A DNA stretch of 64,000 nucleotides from Bacillus multifaciens (GTDB lineage Bacteria > Bacillota > Bacilli > Bacillales > Bacillaceae_G), in the NCBI RefSeq assembly GCF_030756675.1, contig NZ_JAVBXD010000011.1:1-64000 (forward strand), written 5' to 3'. The notes beneath the pieces were generated by a model, which was not told where the DNA came from, did no database searches, and saw only the letters and a program-made list of their open reading frames with translations. Shown here one piece after another: positions 15,357 to 24,335 of the stretch. The translations under genes were made by a program, and so were the position numbers. Position 1 is the first letter of the stretch; each line of letters begins with the position of its first letter.

Positions 15357-16385
15357 TTATTTACTTTTATTTAAAGGAACGACTAATTCTAATTCCTTTA
15401 TTTCTTCACTAAATCCTTCACTATTTGTTCGACTTGGCTTGAGTGTAAATGATTTTGGTATGGTATCCATTGGAGGCAAAGTCAGTACCATATGATGACC
15501 ATAGTTCCCAACAGCCATGCCTTCCTGTAGTTTTAGTTTATCATATACATGACCATTATCATCGACTACAGAGAAATTAAACCATGGCCAACTATCGTTT
15601 TTATCCATTTCGGCAGGGTAATCAATCGTTAGGTCTATTCTTGTTGATAAAGGTGATAATGTTACTTTGTCGGCTGTTAGTGTATACACTTCATCAACCG
15701 TTTGAGTTGTAACTTCTGGATAAAACTCAAATACATCACCTTTTATTTTTTCAAGTGGGAAAGCCACCTTCAACTTACCTTCATAGCCAAATAAATCTTC
15801 TCCATGGACCGCAATTTCAATTTTATCGCCATATTCATTATAATTAGAAAAGGTAAATTGATGATGTTCAATTATTGTTTTCGAGTTTATGTCATCTTGC
15901 CCTGTTGAACTAATCGCTGGTTTAACTTCTTGTTGTCCATTAATTGTTATATAGCTAAAGCCGACCTTTTCTTCTTTCATCGAAAGTTCTTTTTGACCTG
16001 TGTAAACAACTGTTACGATTAACCGGTTTCCATCATAAGCTGCTTCTTTTACAGTCATTGTTAAGCCGTTTTTACTATCTTGTTTATCAATTACTGTCGT
16101 AAGTTGATCATGTTCAATTTTATCTGAGGCAATGTCTCTAAAATCTTTATAAATTGGACCAATTAGGGGAATATTTGATAAGGCTTCCGCCATGCCTGTT
16201 GAAACAAATCCAGAACCAAGCAAAGATAGACATAACCCACATGCAACCAAGATTGACCGTTTTGTGGTTCTTCCGGCTTTTCTTTTTTTCTTGGCTTGAA
16301 AGATAGCCGCCTTCTCCCTTGCCATTACCTTTTCAATTGGTACATTTATGTTGTCGATAGATCGATTGAATTTGTCTTTATTCAT
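15357..16385 (-). CDS. DUF4179 membrane protein, probable anti-sigma factor
   Basis: 342 residues. A short cytoplasmic N terminus (about 1-45, Lys/Arg-rich) leads to one membrane segment, SILVACGLCLSLLGSGFVSTGMA. Then comes an extracellular region beginning LSNIPLIGPIYKDFRD, as in DUF4179/RsiV-like proteins, and a beta-rich C terminus. Its start overlaps the end of the sigma factor gene by 8 bases, so translation is coupled. An ECF sigma factor and a single-pass partner encoded together is the usual sigma/anti-sigma layout. The inducing signal is unknown. Confidence 0.8.
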   Translation of the reverse strand: MNKDKFNRSIDNINVPIEKVMAREKAAIFQAKKKRKAGRTTKRSILVACGLCLSLLGSGFVSTGMAEALSNIPLIGPIYKDFRDIASDKIEHDQLTTVIDKQDSKNGLTMTVKEAAYDGNRLIVTVVYTGQKELSMKEEKVGFSYITINGQQEVKPAISSTGQDDINSKTIIEHHQFTFSNYNEYGDKIEIAVHGEDLFGYEGKLKVAFPLEKIKGDVFEFYPEVTTQTVDEVYTLTADKVTLSPLSTRIDLTIDYPAEMDKNDSWPWFNFSVVDDNGHVYDKLKLQEGMAVGNYGHHMVLTLPPMDTIPKSFTLKPSRTNSEGFSEEIKELELVVPLNKSK

Positions 16386-16911
16386 AAAGATAGCCCTCCT
16401 TTAAAATGGGTCTTAGTTCTTTTTTCGCCCGATTTAAGTGTGATTTCACGGTTCCTTCCGGGTAATTCATGATGGTGGCAATTTCTTTAATGGACAAATC
16501 GTGATAATACCTCAACAAAATAATGGTCTTAACAGTAGGATTTAAGAATTTAAAGGCCTCTGATAAATCCATCGAATGCATGATAAAATCAACATTTTCA
16601 GAAGCGATTAATTCAGTAAAGATTTCCTCATTATCTGTAGTAAAATGGCGGGACTCTTTCCGAATAAAATCAATCGATTTAAAAACTAGAATTTTTGTAA
16701 TCCAACTCGAAAAACGTTCAGGCTTTTTTAATGTCTTTATTGAAATATAGGCTGTATAAATTGTTTCTTGATAAACATCTAGAGCATCTTGTTCATTTCT
16801 AACATATGCATAGGCTGTTCGATACAGCTTTTGTCGAACAGAAGCAATCAGTTGTTCAAATGCTTCATCATCACCCTTTTTTGCTTTTTTCACTAATTTT
16901 GCTAGATCCAT
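16378..16911 (-). CDS. ECF-type RNA polymerase sigma factor
   Basis: About 177 residues. Region 2 contains AYAYVRNEQDALDVYQETIYTAY (the D-A-x-D-V-x-Q-E-T box), and region 4 contains LLRYYHDLSIKEIATIMNYPEGTVKSHLNRAKKEL. ATG 16911 is chosen because GAGAGGAG lies about 8 bases upstream; the frame stays open to 16968. Its gene overlaps the DUF4179 gene. It lies between the Tn3 end and the resolvase, so the pair may be a transposon passenger. Confidence 0.88.
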   Translation of the reverse strand: MDLAKLVKKAKKGDDEAFEQLIASVRQKLYRTAYAYVRNEQDALDVYQETIYTAYISIKTLKKPERFSSWITKILVFKSIDFIRKESRHFTTDNEEIFTELIASENVDFIMHSMDLSEAFKFLNPTVKTIILLRYYHDLSIKEIATIMNYPEGTVKSHLNRAKKELRPILKEGYLYE

Positions 16912-16991
16912 TTTGGTTCTCCTCTCCGTTACACAATAAAGTCGAATGAGGAAGTAAATCGGTTGCAAAATAATTAAATGTATTAAAATTG

Positions 16992-17564
16992 TTATCCATT
17001 ATCTTTTTCCATTTCCTTTAGCCTACGATAAAATGCCGCCTGACTGATTCCTGTAATTGCACATATCTCCTTTACAGTTTTATTGGTAGTTTTACGTAAT
17101 TCAATGGCATGATTCATACCTTGATGCTTATATGTATATTTTTTAACTCTTCCTCGATATTTCCCCTTTTGCTTGGCCAATTTAATTCCTGAACGTTGCT
17201 TCTCTTTAATCATTTCTCGATCTAGTTCACTAAAGGCTGCCATTACCGTTAAAAAGAATTTACCAGTTGGTGTTCTGGTATCTATTCCTAAGTTTAAAAT
17301 AACAAAGTGTATATCTCTTTCTCTAAGTTGTTCAACTAACTGCAGTAACTGAATAGTGTTTCGACCAAGACGATTCATTCGTGTCACAACTAATGTATCA
17401 TTAGGAGCTACCTTGGAAAGAAGTTCATCTAAAAGTGGCTTTTGTTTAGAAACGCCACTTATTTTCTCCTCCACAAGTTCATCTACTCCGTATTTTGTAA
17501 GTTGATCAATCTGGCTATCTAGATTTTGATCTTGTGTACTTACTCGAGCATATCCATAAATCAT
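16992..17564 (-). CDS. Tn3-type serine resolvase
   Basis: 190 residues. The N terminus is MIYGYARVSTQDQNLDSQ, with the nucleophile Ser in R-V-S-T. VVTRMNRLGRNT and FFLTVMAAFSELDREMIKEKQRSG follow, and the C-terminal helix-turn-helix is TVKEICAITGISQAAFYRRL. Length and motifs are those of TnpR resolvases that recombine at res. The 48-bp sequence at 17625 immediately upstream is the obvious res candidate. Confidence 0.92.
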   Translation of the reverse strand: MIYGYARVSTQDQNLDSQIDQLTKYGVDELVEEKISGVSKQKPLLDELLSKVAPNDTLVVTRMNRLGRNTIQLLQLVEQLRERDIHFVILNLGIDTRTPTGKFFLTVMAAFSELDREMIKEKQRSGIKLAKQKGKYRGRVKKYTYKHQGMNHAIELRKTTNKTVKEICAITGISQAAFYRRLKEMEKDNG

Positions 17565-17624
17565 TTTTATCCCTCTTTTAATCTATAATTTTGATAAGTG
17601 TTATTGAGAGTCTATTAAGCTAAT

Positions 17625-17672
17625 TGTAAATTTAGGAGATAAATTGCACTTGTTTTAAGTGCTATTTTGCAC
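17625..17672. repeat. 48-bp inverted repeat, left copy (candidate res site)
   Basis: Begins TGTAAATTTAGGAGAT and ends AGTGCTATTTTGCAC; its exact reverse complement lies at 19138-19185. It contains the internal dyad GCACTT-GTTTT-AAGTGC, as expected for a recombinase subsite. It lies directly upstream of the resolvase gene. The pair encloses the PadR/DUF2812 genes. Confidence 0.85.
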
Positions 17673-17894
17673 GAGTTTTGGAACAGATAATGCTATTCTT
17701 TTAACAATATAAATATAGAGAATGTGAAGTAATGCACTTAAAGTAACGGATCAGTATAGTTATAGAAGGATGATGGACAAGAACATCATTTGTTTTTCGA
17801 TTTGGCGAAGAGACCATTTTGCAAGGATTTTTTTGATTATAAAGGATAAATATTATCCATTGATGTATCAAATTATGATATAACTCTAGATATA

Positions 17895-17951
17895 TATATC
17901 ATATCATGATATATTGTTTTTAGATATATCGTTTTGCGATACATATTAAAG
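17895..17951. promoter_or_regulatory. dyad-rich region before padR-like gene (candidate operator)
   Basis: The perfect palindrome ATATCATGATAT (17901-17912) is flanked by further TATATC/GATATA half sites, up to GCGATACATA at about 17946. PadR regulators commonly repress their own operon at such dyads. The assignment rests on position. Confidence 0.4.
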
Positions 17952-17970
17952 AGATATAGAAGGTGATGGG

Positions 17971-18285
17971 TTGAAAAAAACTGAGCTAACGGATTCAGTG
18001 TTTTATATTATGGCTGCTTTAACTAAACCAGGGCATGGTTACGCAATTATGAGCTTAATTGAAGAAACAACAAATGGGGCAATTACTATAGGTCCTGCTT
18101 CAATGTACACGATTATAAAAAAGTTATTAAAACAAGAATGGATTTATTTGCATGATGGTTCGGATTCAAGGCGTAAAACATATCTGCTTACTGACAAGGG
18201 CAGAGAAGTATTAGAAGAAGATGTGAAGATAAGGAAAATGATGATTCAATTAGCAGAAACGGGATTGAAGGAGGTTAAAGAATGA
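17971..18285 (+). CDS. PadR-family transcriptional regulator
   Basis: 104 residues with a winged-helix domain: FYIMAALTKPGHGYAIMSLIEE, then GPASMYTIIKKLLKQEWI and the wing DSRRKTYLLTDKGREVL. The length matches small (subgroup 2) PadR proteins. The TTG start follows AAGGTGATG. Its stop codon overlaps the start of the DUF2812 gene by 4 bases. PadR-DUF2812 pairs are common in Bacillus, and the regulator normally represses the pair. Confidence 0.9.
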   Translation: MKKTELTDSVFYIMAALTKPGHGYAIMSLIEETTNGAITIGPASMYTIIKKLLKQEWIYLHDGSDSRRKTYLLTDKGREVLEEDVKIRKMMIQLAETGLKEVKE

Positions 18286-18998
18286 GAAAAACAAAGTATA
18301 TTACGTCAGGCGGGTTAGCTTTTTCTGAGGAAAAGGACATGGAAAAATTACGCCGATTTTCTTTGAAGGGTTGGCATGTCAGTGATTTTAAGTTTATGGG
18401 GTATACGCTTGAAAAAGGAGAATGCTCAGATTATATCTACAGTGTAGATTATCGTTCATTAAAAGAGGGGGAAGCAGAGGAATACTTGGACTTTTTTTCA
18501 TTCTCTGGCTGGTCGCATATTGCCTCAGAAGGAGATATTCATTTATTTCGAGCACAACCTAATACAAAACCAATTTATAGTGACCGTGGCACATCCGTAG
18601 AAAAGTATGGGAATTTAGCCCGTTCTATGAATTATTTTGCCATTCCGTTCGTTTTAATAACAGTACTTGCATGGGTTGGAGCAATGATAAGCTCTGGAAC
18701 ATTACAATCCATATTGTTGGCAATCGCAGTTATTTTCACTGTCATTGCACTTCCAACAGCTTGGACTGTAATCGCAACATATAATAACAAATGGAAGGTA
18801 CAAGAAAAAAAAGGCTTAGTTAATCTTTTGAAAACTATACGAGCCCTTCTCTTCTTAATTGCTGTTTTTATATTGTTATACGCCGCTGGCAGTGCAGTTA
18901 ACATGTTAGCGTCTATGATTATTGGAGCAATCGCACTTCCAACTGCTATTTGGCTTATCATGTCTCTTTGTCATAAAATGAGGGGGAAGAAAGCTTAG
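18282..18998 (+). CDS. DUF2812 membrane protein
   Basis: 238 residues. The first 110 residues are soluble, with YITSGGLAFSEEKDMEKLRRFSLKGWHV and YSVDYRSL, which I recognise as the DUF2812 pattern. About four hydrophobic helices follow in two pairs (around 120-165 and 185-232). It is coupled to the PadR gene. The function of the family is not established; it is probably an inner-membrane protein controlled by its PadR partner. Confidence 0.8.
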   Translation: MRKTKYITSGGLAFSEEKDMEKLRRFSLKGWHVSDFKFMGYTLEKGECSDYIYSVDYRSLKEGEAEEYLDFFSFSGWSHIASEGDIHLFRAQPNTKPIYSDRGTSVEKYGNLARSMNYFAIPFVLITVLAWVGAMISSGTLQSILLAIAVIFTVIALPTAWTVIATYNNKWKVQEKKGLVNLLKTIRALLFLIAVFILLYAAGSAVNMLASMIIGAIALPTAIWLIMSLCHKMRGKKA

Positions 18999-19092
18999 TA
19001 TAGGATTCGAATAATAAAGTTTTAGACATTGTTATTGAGCTAAAAGGTGCGTTAGTGGAATAAAGAGTATTAAAATAATCGTACTTAGTTAT

Positions 19093-19125
19093 AAAAAAGC
19101 TATCATGGAATTGATAGCTTTTTTA
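19093..19125 (+). terminator. terminator after DUF2812 gene
   Basis: AAAAAAGCTATCA and TGATAGCTTTTTT form a 13-bp stem with a 6-base loop, just before the right 48-bp inverted repeat. Confidence 0.75.
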
Positions 19126-19137
19126 TGTTTACCTATA

Positions 19138-19185
19138 GTGCAAAATAGCACTTAAAACAAGTGCAATTTATCTCCTAAATTTACA
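19138..19185. repeat. 48-bp inverted repeat, right copy
   Basis: Exact reverse complement of 17625-17672; identity stops abruptly at both edges. Together they bound a 1.56-kb segment holding the PadR/DUF2812 operon. Inverted recombinase sites would invert, not excise, the segment. Confidence 0.85.
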
Positions 19186-19398
19186 GTCAAAGGGATTCGT
19201 GAATTAGAATTACCTAAGCATATGAAGGAAGAGAAAGAGTTACTATTGGAAGCATCAGAAGAAGATCTAGAATCGCTAATCAACGATTTGAAATTGTAAA
19301 GAGAAGTTTATATGGAGAAAAAGTGAGTGAAGATATAGTACCATGGCGTACCTTAATGGAATGGAGAAGACTTTATAGAGAAGCAGAAGAGTCATAAT
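19186..19398 (+). pseudogene. truncated coding remnant beside the inverted repeat
   Basis: Two overlapping frames remain open immediately after the repeat. One ends LESLINDLKL at about 19300. The other ends EDIVPWRTLMEWRRLYREAEES at 19398, just before a terminator. Neither has a start of its own. The second looks like a genuine protein tail cut by the repeat, but I do not recognise the family. Confidence 0.4.
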
Positions 19399-19432
19399 AA
19401 AAACGTGTAGAAATTTATTTCTACACGTTTTT
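19399..19432. terminator. bidirectional terminator
   Basis: AAAAACGTGTAGAAA pairs with TTTCTACACGTTTTT (15 bp, 4-base loop). The TAG stop of the histidine kinase gene lies inside the stem, so it serves the convergent genes on both sides. Confidence 0.8.
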
Positions 19433-21253
19433 ATTGAGATAGAAGAAAAATAATACTCCATCTTTTGTATTGTATACGCCATATTGTACGCCATGTAAAT
19501 CTAAAATGTTTTTGGAAATGGCAAGACCTAATCCAGTTCCGCCTGTGGAACGTTGTCGAGAAGCATCTCCACGATAGAAACGTTCCCATATTTTATTGAG
19601 TTGTTCTTCGGGAATATGAGCACCTTTGTTCTCTATACATATTTTTACGCATGTACTTTCTTCTTCTTCTGATGAAATGATAATACTTTCATTTTCAGGA
19701 GTATAACGAATGGCATTTGTTATAAAGTTCGTGATAACTTGTTCTATGCGATGTGGATTAGCTAATACTTCAATTTCGGAAAGGCTCGTTTGAATATTTA
19801 ACTGTTTATTTTTTATTTCGAAGGATAGATGTTCACATATATACTCAATCATTTCGTTAATATGAAATGATTGCATTTCCATTTTATACGTGCCAGATTC
19901 TAATTTTGCTAATTCAAGCATATCTACAATGAGTAAATCCATCTTGTTTACTTCACTTTCCATTGCATTGAAATAGTATTCTTTCTTATGACTAGCGACC
20001 CCATCTTTTAAAATAGACAGACAACTTTTCATAATACTTAAAGGTGTCTTTAATTCGTGTGATACGCCGGCAATAAATTCTTTTCGTGTATGTTCTAATT
20101 GTTTTTCTTTTTCTATATCTTCCTGTAGTTTATTAATGTGTGAATGTAACGTAGTTGATAGCATATTAATATTTTGCGATAAGTCACCAATTTCATCTTT
20201 TGATGTAATAGGAATTGCTTCTGAAAAATCAAGTTTTGCCATTTTTTGTGTTGTATTATTGATTTGTAACAATGGTTTTGCAATTTGTTTTGAATAATAA
20301 AATGCAGCAAGAAGGATAAGAAACAATACGAATATAACGATGTATATATAATAGTCTTTTATCATTTGTATAGCTTCATCAACAGGTTGTAAAGATGCTA
20401 GTGCGAAAATATATGTCGTTTCGCCATTCGGTTCTGCTATTGGTTGAATGAATAAGCGGTATTTTATACCGTTTTCTTCCGCATCGAGAATTTGTAATGT
20501 AGCTTTTTTAAATTGATTTTCATTAAATAATGTCTTTATTTGAAAATCGTTTATTTTTTGCATAAATAAACGATTTGTATAAATCATGTTGGATAGCGTA
20601 TTTTCTTCGGGAATGCGTATCGTTTGAATTGTCCCCTCAATATTTACAAGTCGTAGTCCTAAATCATTTTGTTTTATATAACCACTTTCATCAATATAAC
20701 CACTTTCATTAAAATAGGGCTTTATTTTTTTTAATAATTGTTGGTTCTCGTAAGTTAGACCAGTGTTGTACATGATTAACTGTACAGGAACTAGAGTGTT
20801 ACTTGTCTTTTGTGAAACAAAAAGACAGCCTAACTCACTATTAGTTGAGATATATTTATTAAAATTATGAGTAATATCGTCTATATTTATAAGATGATAC
20901 AGTGGTATTGTGAGTGTTGTATTAATTAATCCTTTTTCGAAAGAATCTGTTACTTTTACTTCGATATAAAAGTCTTTAGTGTTTTTTAAGTTTCCGTTCG
21001 TATCTAGTAACGTAATTAAAGCATTATTATTTATAGAAAAATCTTGTTCGAGTCTTTGAATACTTTGTAAATTATCTTTATTTTTTTCATAATCTTTTTT
21101 GAATTTTTGTATGTTTGTTTGAATTGCATTTACTTTTTTATTTACATAGTATTGTTTGAAAAATAGCGTTTGTCCAACAAATATACACGCCAAAATTAAC
21201 GTACATAATGCTGTTGTTAAGATAAATAATTTAAATACAATTCCTTTTCTCAT
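19421..21253 (-). CDS. sensor histidine kinase, VanS/PhoR-like
   Basis: 610 residues. Membrane segment 1 lies at about 8-30, followed by an unusually long extracellular sensor (about 30-295), membrane segment 2 (DYYIYIVIFVLFLILLAAFYYS), then HAMP and HisKA with the phospho-accepting His in AGVSHELKTPLSIM. The ATPase domain has the N box ITNFITNAIRYTP and G box GGTGLGLAISKNIL. It overlaps the response regulator gene by 4 bases. It lies beside two D,D-carboxypeptidase genes, which suggests a cell-wall signal, as for VanRS. The ligand is unknown. Confidence 0.88.
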   Translation of the reverse strand: MRKGIVFKLFILTTALCTLILACIFVGQTLFFKQYYVNKKVNAIQTNIQKFKKDYEKNKDNLQSIQRLEQDFSINNNALITLLDTNGNLKNTKDFYIEVKVTDSFEKGLINTTLTIPLYHLINIDDITHNFNKYISTNSELGCLFVSQKTSNTLVPVQLIMYNTGLTYENQQLLKKIKPYFNESGYIDESGYIKQNDLGLRLVNIEGTIQTIRIPEENTLSNMIYTNRLFMQKINDFQIKTLFNENQFKKATLQILDAEENGIKYRLFIQPIAEPNGETTYIFALASLQPVDEAIQMIKDYYIYIVIFVLFLILLAAFYYSKQIAKPLLQINNTTQKMAKLDFSEAIPITSKDEIGDLSQNINMLSTTLHSHINKLQEDIEKEKQLEHTRKEFIAGVSHELKTPLSIMKSCLSILKDGVASHKKEYYFNAMESEVNKMDLLIVDMLELAKLESGTYKMEMQSFHINEMIEYICEHLSFEIKNKQLNIQTSLSEIEVLANPHRIEQVITNFITNAIRYTPENESIIISSEEEESTCVKICIENKGAHIPEEQLNKIWERFYRGDASRQRSTGGTGLGLAISKNILDLHGVQYGVYNTKDGVLFFFYLNKNV

Positions 21254-21933
21254 ATTTGATCCTCGAATTTATAACCAGTTCGAATAATGGTTACGATAGA
21301 GGCGGAGTGCTCTCCTAATTTACTTCGCAAATTACGAATGTGACTATTTATTGTACGATCATCTCCGGTAAATTCATATCCCCAAATGCTTTGAATTAAT
21401 TGGTCTCTTGTTATAACAATCCCTTTGTGTTGCATCAAATATGTTAATATTTCAAATTCTGTATGGGTTAAATTAATATCTTCTCCATTTATTGTGACAG
21501 TACGCGAAGGAAGATGCGCAACAATCCCATTTTTTGATAATAAATTATCTTTAGATGGTTTATGTGCCGCATATCGAATTTCGAGTAATCGTTTTGCTCG
21601 CGCTAGTAAAATAGGAGGGCTATATGGTTTTGTAACATAATCATCTGCTCCTAACTCGAATCCGAGTAATGTATCATCTTCATCAGTTCGCGCTGTTAGC
21701 ATAATGATAGGTACATTGGATGTTTTTCGAATGCGTCTACAAACAGACCAACCATCTAATTTTGGTAACATAATATCAAGAATGATTAAATGTACTTCAT
21801 GTTCTTCGAAAATAGATAACGCTTCGGTCCCACTTGTCGCTTCTAATACTTTGTATCCATCATGTAACAAATAGTCTTTAACAATTTCACGTAAAATATC
21901 TTCGTCTTCTACAATCAAAATAGTTTTTTGCAT
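21250..21933 (-). CDS. OmpR/VanR-family response regulator
   Basis: 227 residues. The receiver domain has acidic residues in VEDEDIL, phosphorylation Asp in IILDIMLPKLDG, the Thr of MLTART and Lys of YVTKPYSP. The C-terminal winged helix has LTHTEFEILTYLMQHKGIVITRDQLIQSIWG and DDRTINSHIRNLRSKLG, the OmpR/PhoB pattern. It is the first gene of the operon, with the kinase overlapping its end. The likely targets are the divergent dacA/vanY-like genes; that is inference from proximity. Confidence 0.92.
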   Translation of the reverse strand: MQKTILIVEDEDILREIVKDYLLHDGYKVLEATSGTEALSIFEEHEVHLIILDIMLPKLDGWSVCRRIRKTSNVPIIMLTARTDEDDTLLGFELGADDYVTKPYSPPILLARAKRLLEIRYAAHKPSKDNLLSKNGIVAHLPSRTVTINGEDINLTHTEFEILTYLMQHKGIVITRDQLIQSIWGYEFTGDDRTINSHIRNLRSKLGEHSASIVTIIRTGYKFEDQI

Positions 21934-22254
21934 CGTATTCTCCTATATAAAATTTAGTTTGCGCATGTAAAAATGATATTTAATTTTAGCAAATAGTAAA
22001 TATTGTATTCACTTCACTGGTTTTGAAGGAAAGTATATAGATTGTAACAAACCCATATAAAGATAAAATAAAGATTAGAGTAATTCAAGAGAAAAAATAA
22101 ACAATGTGTAGAGATTTAATTCTACACATTTTTTTATTCTTTAACTTATCTCTACGTTATCTGCATCTTATCTTTATCTGTTGCTATTAATGTATGTACT
22201 GAGAGAAAAATAGAGGTGAGTGATATGAAAAACTTATATATATAAATGCAAATT

Positions 22255-22440
22255 GAAAACCGACATAAAAACCCTTTTCTTTTTAGGTGGGCGAGAGCGT
22301 CTGGCCATGCGTAGAAGCGGTCAGTGCCTTTTCCTGCCACATGCGAGGTTTTAAAACAAAAGGAGCAAGCTAGTAGCGGTCATGATATATTCTGCATAGT
22401 AGCAATCTATATGTCGAAAAATTAAAATTGACTTATATAG
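22255..22440. repeat. bcr1-like repeat
   Basis: Shares with the other copies the core GGGCGAGAG, TCTGGCC, TAGAAGCGGTCAG, CTGCCACATGCGAGG, GTTTTAAAACA and, at the end, TATATGTCGAAAAATTAAAATT. The 21934-22542 gap holds this repeat plus AT-rich sequence and a hairpin near 22100-22130 (TGTGTAGAGATTTAATTCTACACA). Confidence 0.8.
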
Positions 22441-22542
22441 ATGATTTACTGAAATATTGCTTTTATATTTTCTATAATATACAGAAAATTATATATATGA
22501 AATGTACACTTTGATAGTAACAATGATGAAGGAGAATAGAAA

Positions 22543-23424
22543 ATGAAAATAGTAAAGAAAAGTAGGAACATGCTTATAGTATTTGTTGCTATTTTGGTGA
22601 CTTTATATACTTATCTGACTTTTATAAAAGAGCCCGTTATAGAAGCTGCGGCTGCTATATTAATGGATACGCAATCAGGAAAAGTTGTTTATGGTAAAAA
22701 TGAAAATGTGCCTCTTGCTCCAGCAAGTATGTCAAAGATGATGACTGAGTATATTGTACTAGAGAAAATTCATAACGGTACATTAAAATGGAGCGATTCC
22801 GTCAGAATTAGTCCGAATGCTGTAAATAGCATTGGAGCTAAGATCAATGTACAAGTTGGTAATCGTTTGACTGTTAGCGATTTATTTTATGCAATGGTAA
22901 TATCATCAGCCAATAATGCTGCTGTTGCTTTAGCTGAGCATATTTCTAAAAGTGAAGAGAATTTTACAAAGCTCATGAATGCGAAAGCAAAGCAATTAAA
23001 TTTATCTAATGAGACTCATTTTGTTAATGCTACAGGACTACCAAATGCTCAAAATAAAGAATCAAAAATGACTGCTTTAGATGTAGCAATGCTCGCGCAA
23101 CATTTGTTAAAAACATATCCCGAAGTTTTAGATATAACCAAGCTGACAAATTATACATTATCGTATAATGGTGCAACTATAATCACTACAAATAAGATGC
23201 TCGATACATCTAATGATGAATTGTATTTTCAAGGAATTGATGGTTTGAAAACTGGATTTACAGATGAAGCAGGATACTGTTTTACAGGAACAGCAAAACA
23301 AGGTGAAAAAAGGATGATTTCTGTTGTCATGGGAACTAGCGAAGATACTAAGAGATTTATAGAAACAAAAAAATTATTTTCATATGGATTTAATAAAGTT
23401 AGCTCAACCTTTTTGAATTGGTGA
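22543..23424 (+). CDS. D-alanyl-D-alanine carboxypeptidase (S11, DacA-like)
   Basis: 293 residues. An N-terminal hydrophobic segment (about 10-28) anchors or exports it. The penicillin-binding motifs are all present: S-x-x-K in APASMSKMM, S-x-N in ISSANNAAVAL and K-T-G in DGLKTGFTDEAGYC. It ends shortly after the catalytic domain, so it lacks the C-terminal beta domain of longer PBP5 types. It trims the terminal D-Ala from peptidoglycan stems outside the membrane. GAAGGAG precedes the ATG. The neighbouring VanY-like enzyme has the same activity class. Confidence 0.9.
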   Translation: MKIVKKSRNMLIVFVAILVTLYTYLTFIKEPVIEAAAAILMDTQSGKVVYGKNENVPLAPASMSKMMTEYIVLEKIHNGTLKWSDSVRISPNAVNSIGAKINVQVGNRLTVSDLFYAMVISSANNAAVALAEHISKSEENFTKLMNAKAKQLNLSNETHFVNATGLPNAQNKESKMTALDVAMLAQHLLKTYPEVLDITKLTNYTLSYNGATIITTNKMLDTSNDELYFQGIDGLKTGFTDEAGYCFTGTAKQGEKRMISVVMGTSEDTKRFIETKKLFSYGFNKVSSTFLNW

Positions 23425-23551
23425 TATTAATCTTTAAATTACAATAAATAACTAAAACGAACTTATATAGAGATGTAAAAGCAAGTTATTAGTTAGTTTC
23501 ATCACAATACGATGCAAATTATAAAATGGATCGCTATAAGGAGTAGATAAA

Positions 23552-24259
23552 ATGATTAGAAAATTAATAGGTAGCTTAGTAGGGGGATCTTTTTTTCTCT
23601 TTCTATGCATAGATATTTTTTCACCTAGTGCCATTAACATTGCTAAAAGTAAAGACAATATGCAAAATAATGATGGATCTATAACTATAGTATCCCCAAA
23701 TACTGTGGATGTAGTAGTTAATAAAAATAGAAAGCTTCCAAGTAATTATAAACCTGACGATTTAGTTGTACCTAATGTTAAATTTGCATTTGATGGGATT
23801 CAAGAGAAAAGTCATTTGCGAAAAGAAGCTGCTATCGCTTTGGAAAAATTATTTGCCTTAGCGAAACAAGAGGGAATAGTATTACATGCTGTATCCGGAT
23901 TCCGTTCTGAACAATATCAACAAACTGTTTATAGACGAAATGTAGAAACACAAGGTCAGGTCCAAGCTGATAAAGTTTCTGCAAAGCCAGGTCATAGCGA
24001 ACATCAAACAGGGTTAACGATGGACGTTTCTGCGAATAGTGTCAATAATACACTAGAAACTCAATTCGCAAATACTATTGAAGGAAAATGGCTTAAAAAC
24101 AATGCTCATCGTGCTGGCTTTATTATACGTTATTTAAAAGGAAAAGAGCACATTACAGGTTATTCATATGAACCATGGCATATTCGATACGTAGGTGACA
24201 TTGCAAAAGAAATATATGAGAAAGGTATCACTTTAGAAGAATATCATAATAAAAAATAA
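23552..24259 (+). CDS. vanY: VanY-type D,D-carboxypeptidase (M15B)
   Basis: 235 residues with an N-terminal signal/anchor (LIGSLVGGSFFLFLCIDIF). The M15B zinc site is complete: SGFRSEQYQ, GHSEHQTGLTMDVS (His and Asp ligands) and EPWHIRYVG (Glu base and His ligand). VanY enzymes cut the terminal D-Ala from muropeptide precursors. Gene order kinase-regulator / carboxypeptidase / VanY resembles van-accessory loci, but no ligase (VanA/B) or VanH/X is present, so this is wall remodelling, not full glycopeptide resistance. GGAGTAG precedes the ATG. Confidence 0.9.
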   Translation: MIRKLIGSLVGGSFFLFLCIDIFSPSAINIAKSKDNMQNNDGSITIVSPNTVDVVVNKNRKLPSNYKPDDLVVPNVKFAFDGIQEKSHLRKEAAIALEKLFALAKQEGIVLHAVSGFRSEQYQQTVYRRNVETQGQVQADKVSAKPGHSEHQTGLTMDVSANSVNNTLETQFANTIEGKWLKNNAHRAGFIIRYLKGKEHITGYSYEPWHIRYVGDIAKEIYEKGITLEEYHNKK

Positions 24260-24281
24260 CCCATTATAAATAATTTGTGGA

Positions 24282-24335
24282 ATTACGGGTATTTCACTAT
24301 TGGTGGGCGGTATTGGTGTTATGAATATTATGCTT
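24282..24335 (+). pseudogene. FtsX/MacB-type permease fragment
   Basis: Eighteen codons translate to ITGISLLVGGIGVMNIML, the conserved helix of MacB-like permeases; the intact gene at 29731 has AAISLLVGGIGVMNIMLV. No start, RBS or remaining gene is present. It shows that a permease gene once followed vanY and was deleted. Confidence 0.6.

Noticed and set aside
15301-15495. Plus-strand frame overlapping the DUF4179 gene end
   Set aside because: Antisense to a better supported gene, no ribosome site and no recognisable domain.
22152-22340. Reading frames inside bcr1-like repeats here and at other copies (e.g. 57361-57567, 50608-50844)
   Set aside because: They follow the repeat, not a gene; frames differ between copies and lack ribosome sites.
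22543-24259. Full vancomycin-resistance cluster
   Set aside because: Only VanRS-like, a DacA-like and a VanY-like gene are present; no D-Ala-D-Lac/Ser ligase, VanH or VanX was found, so resistance cannot be claimed.
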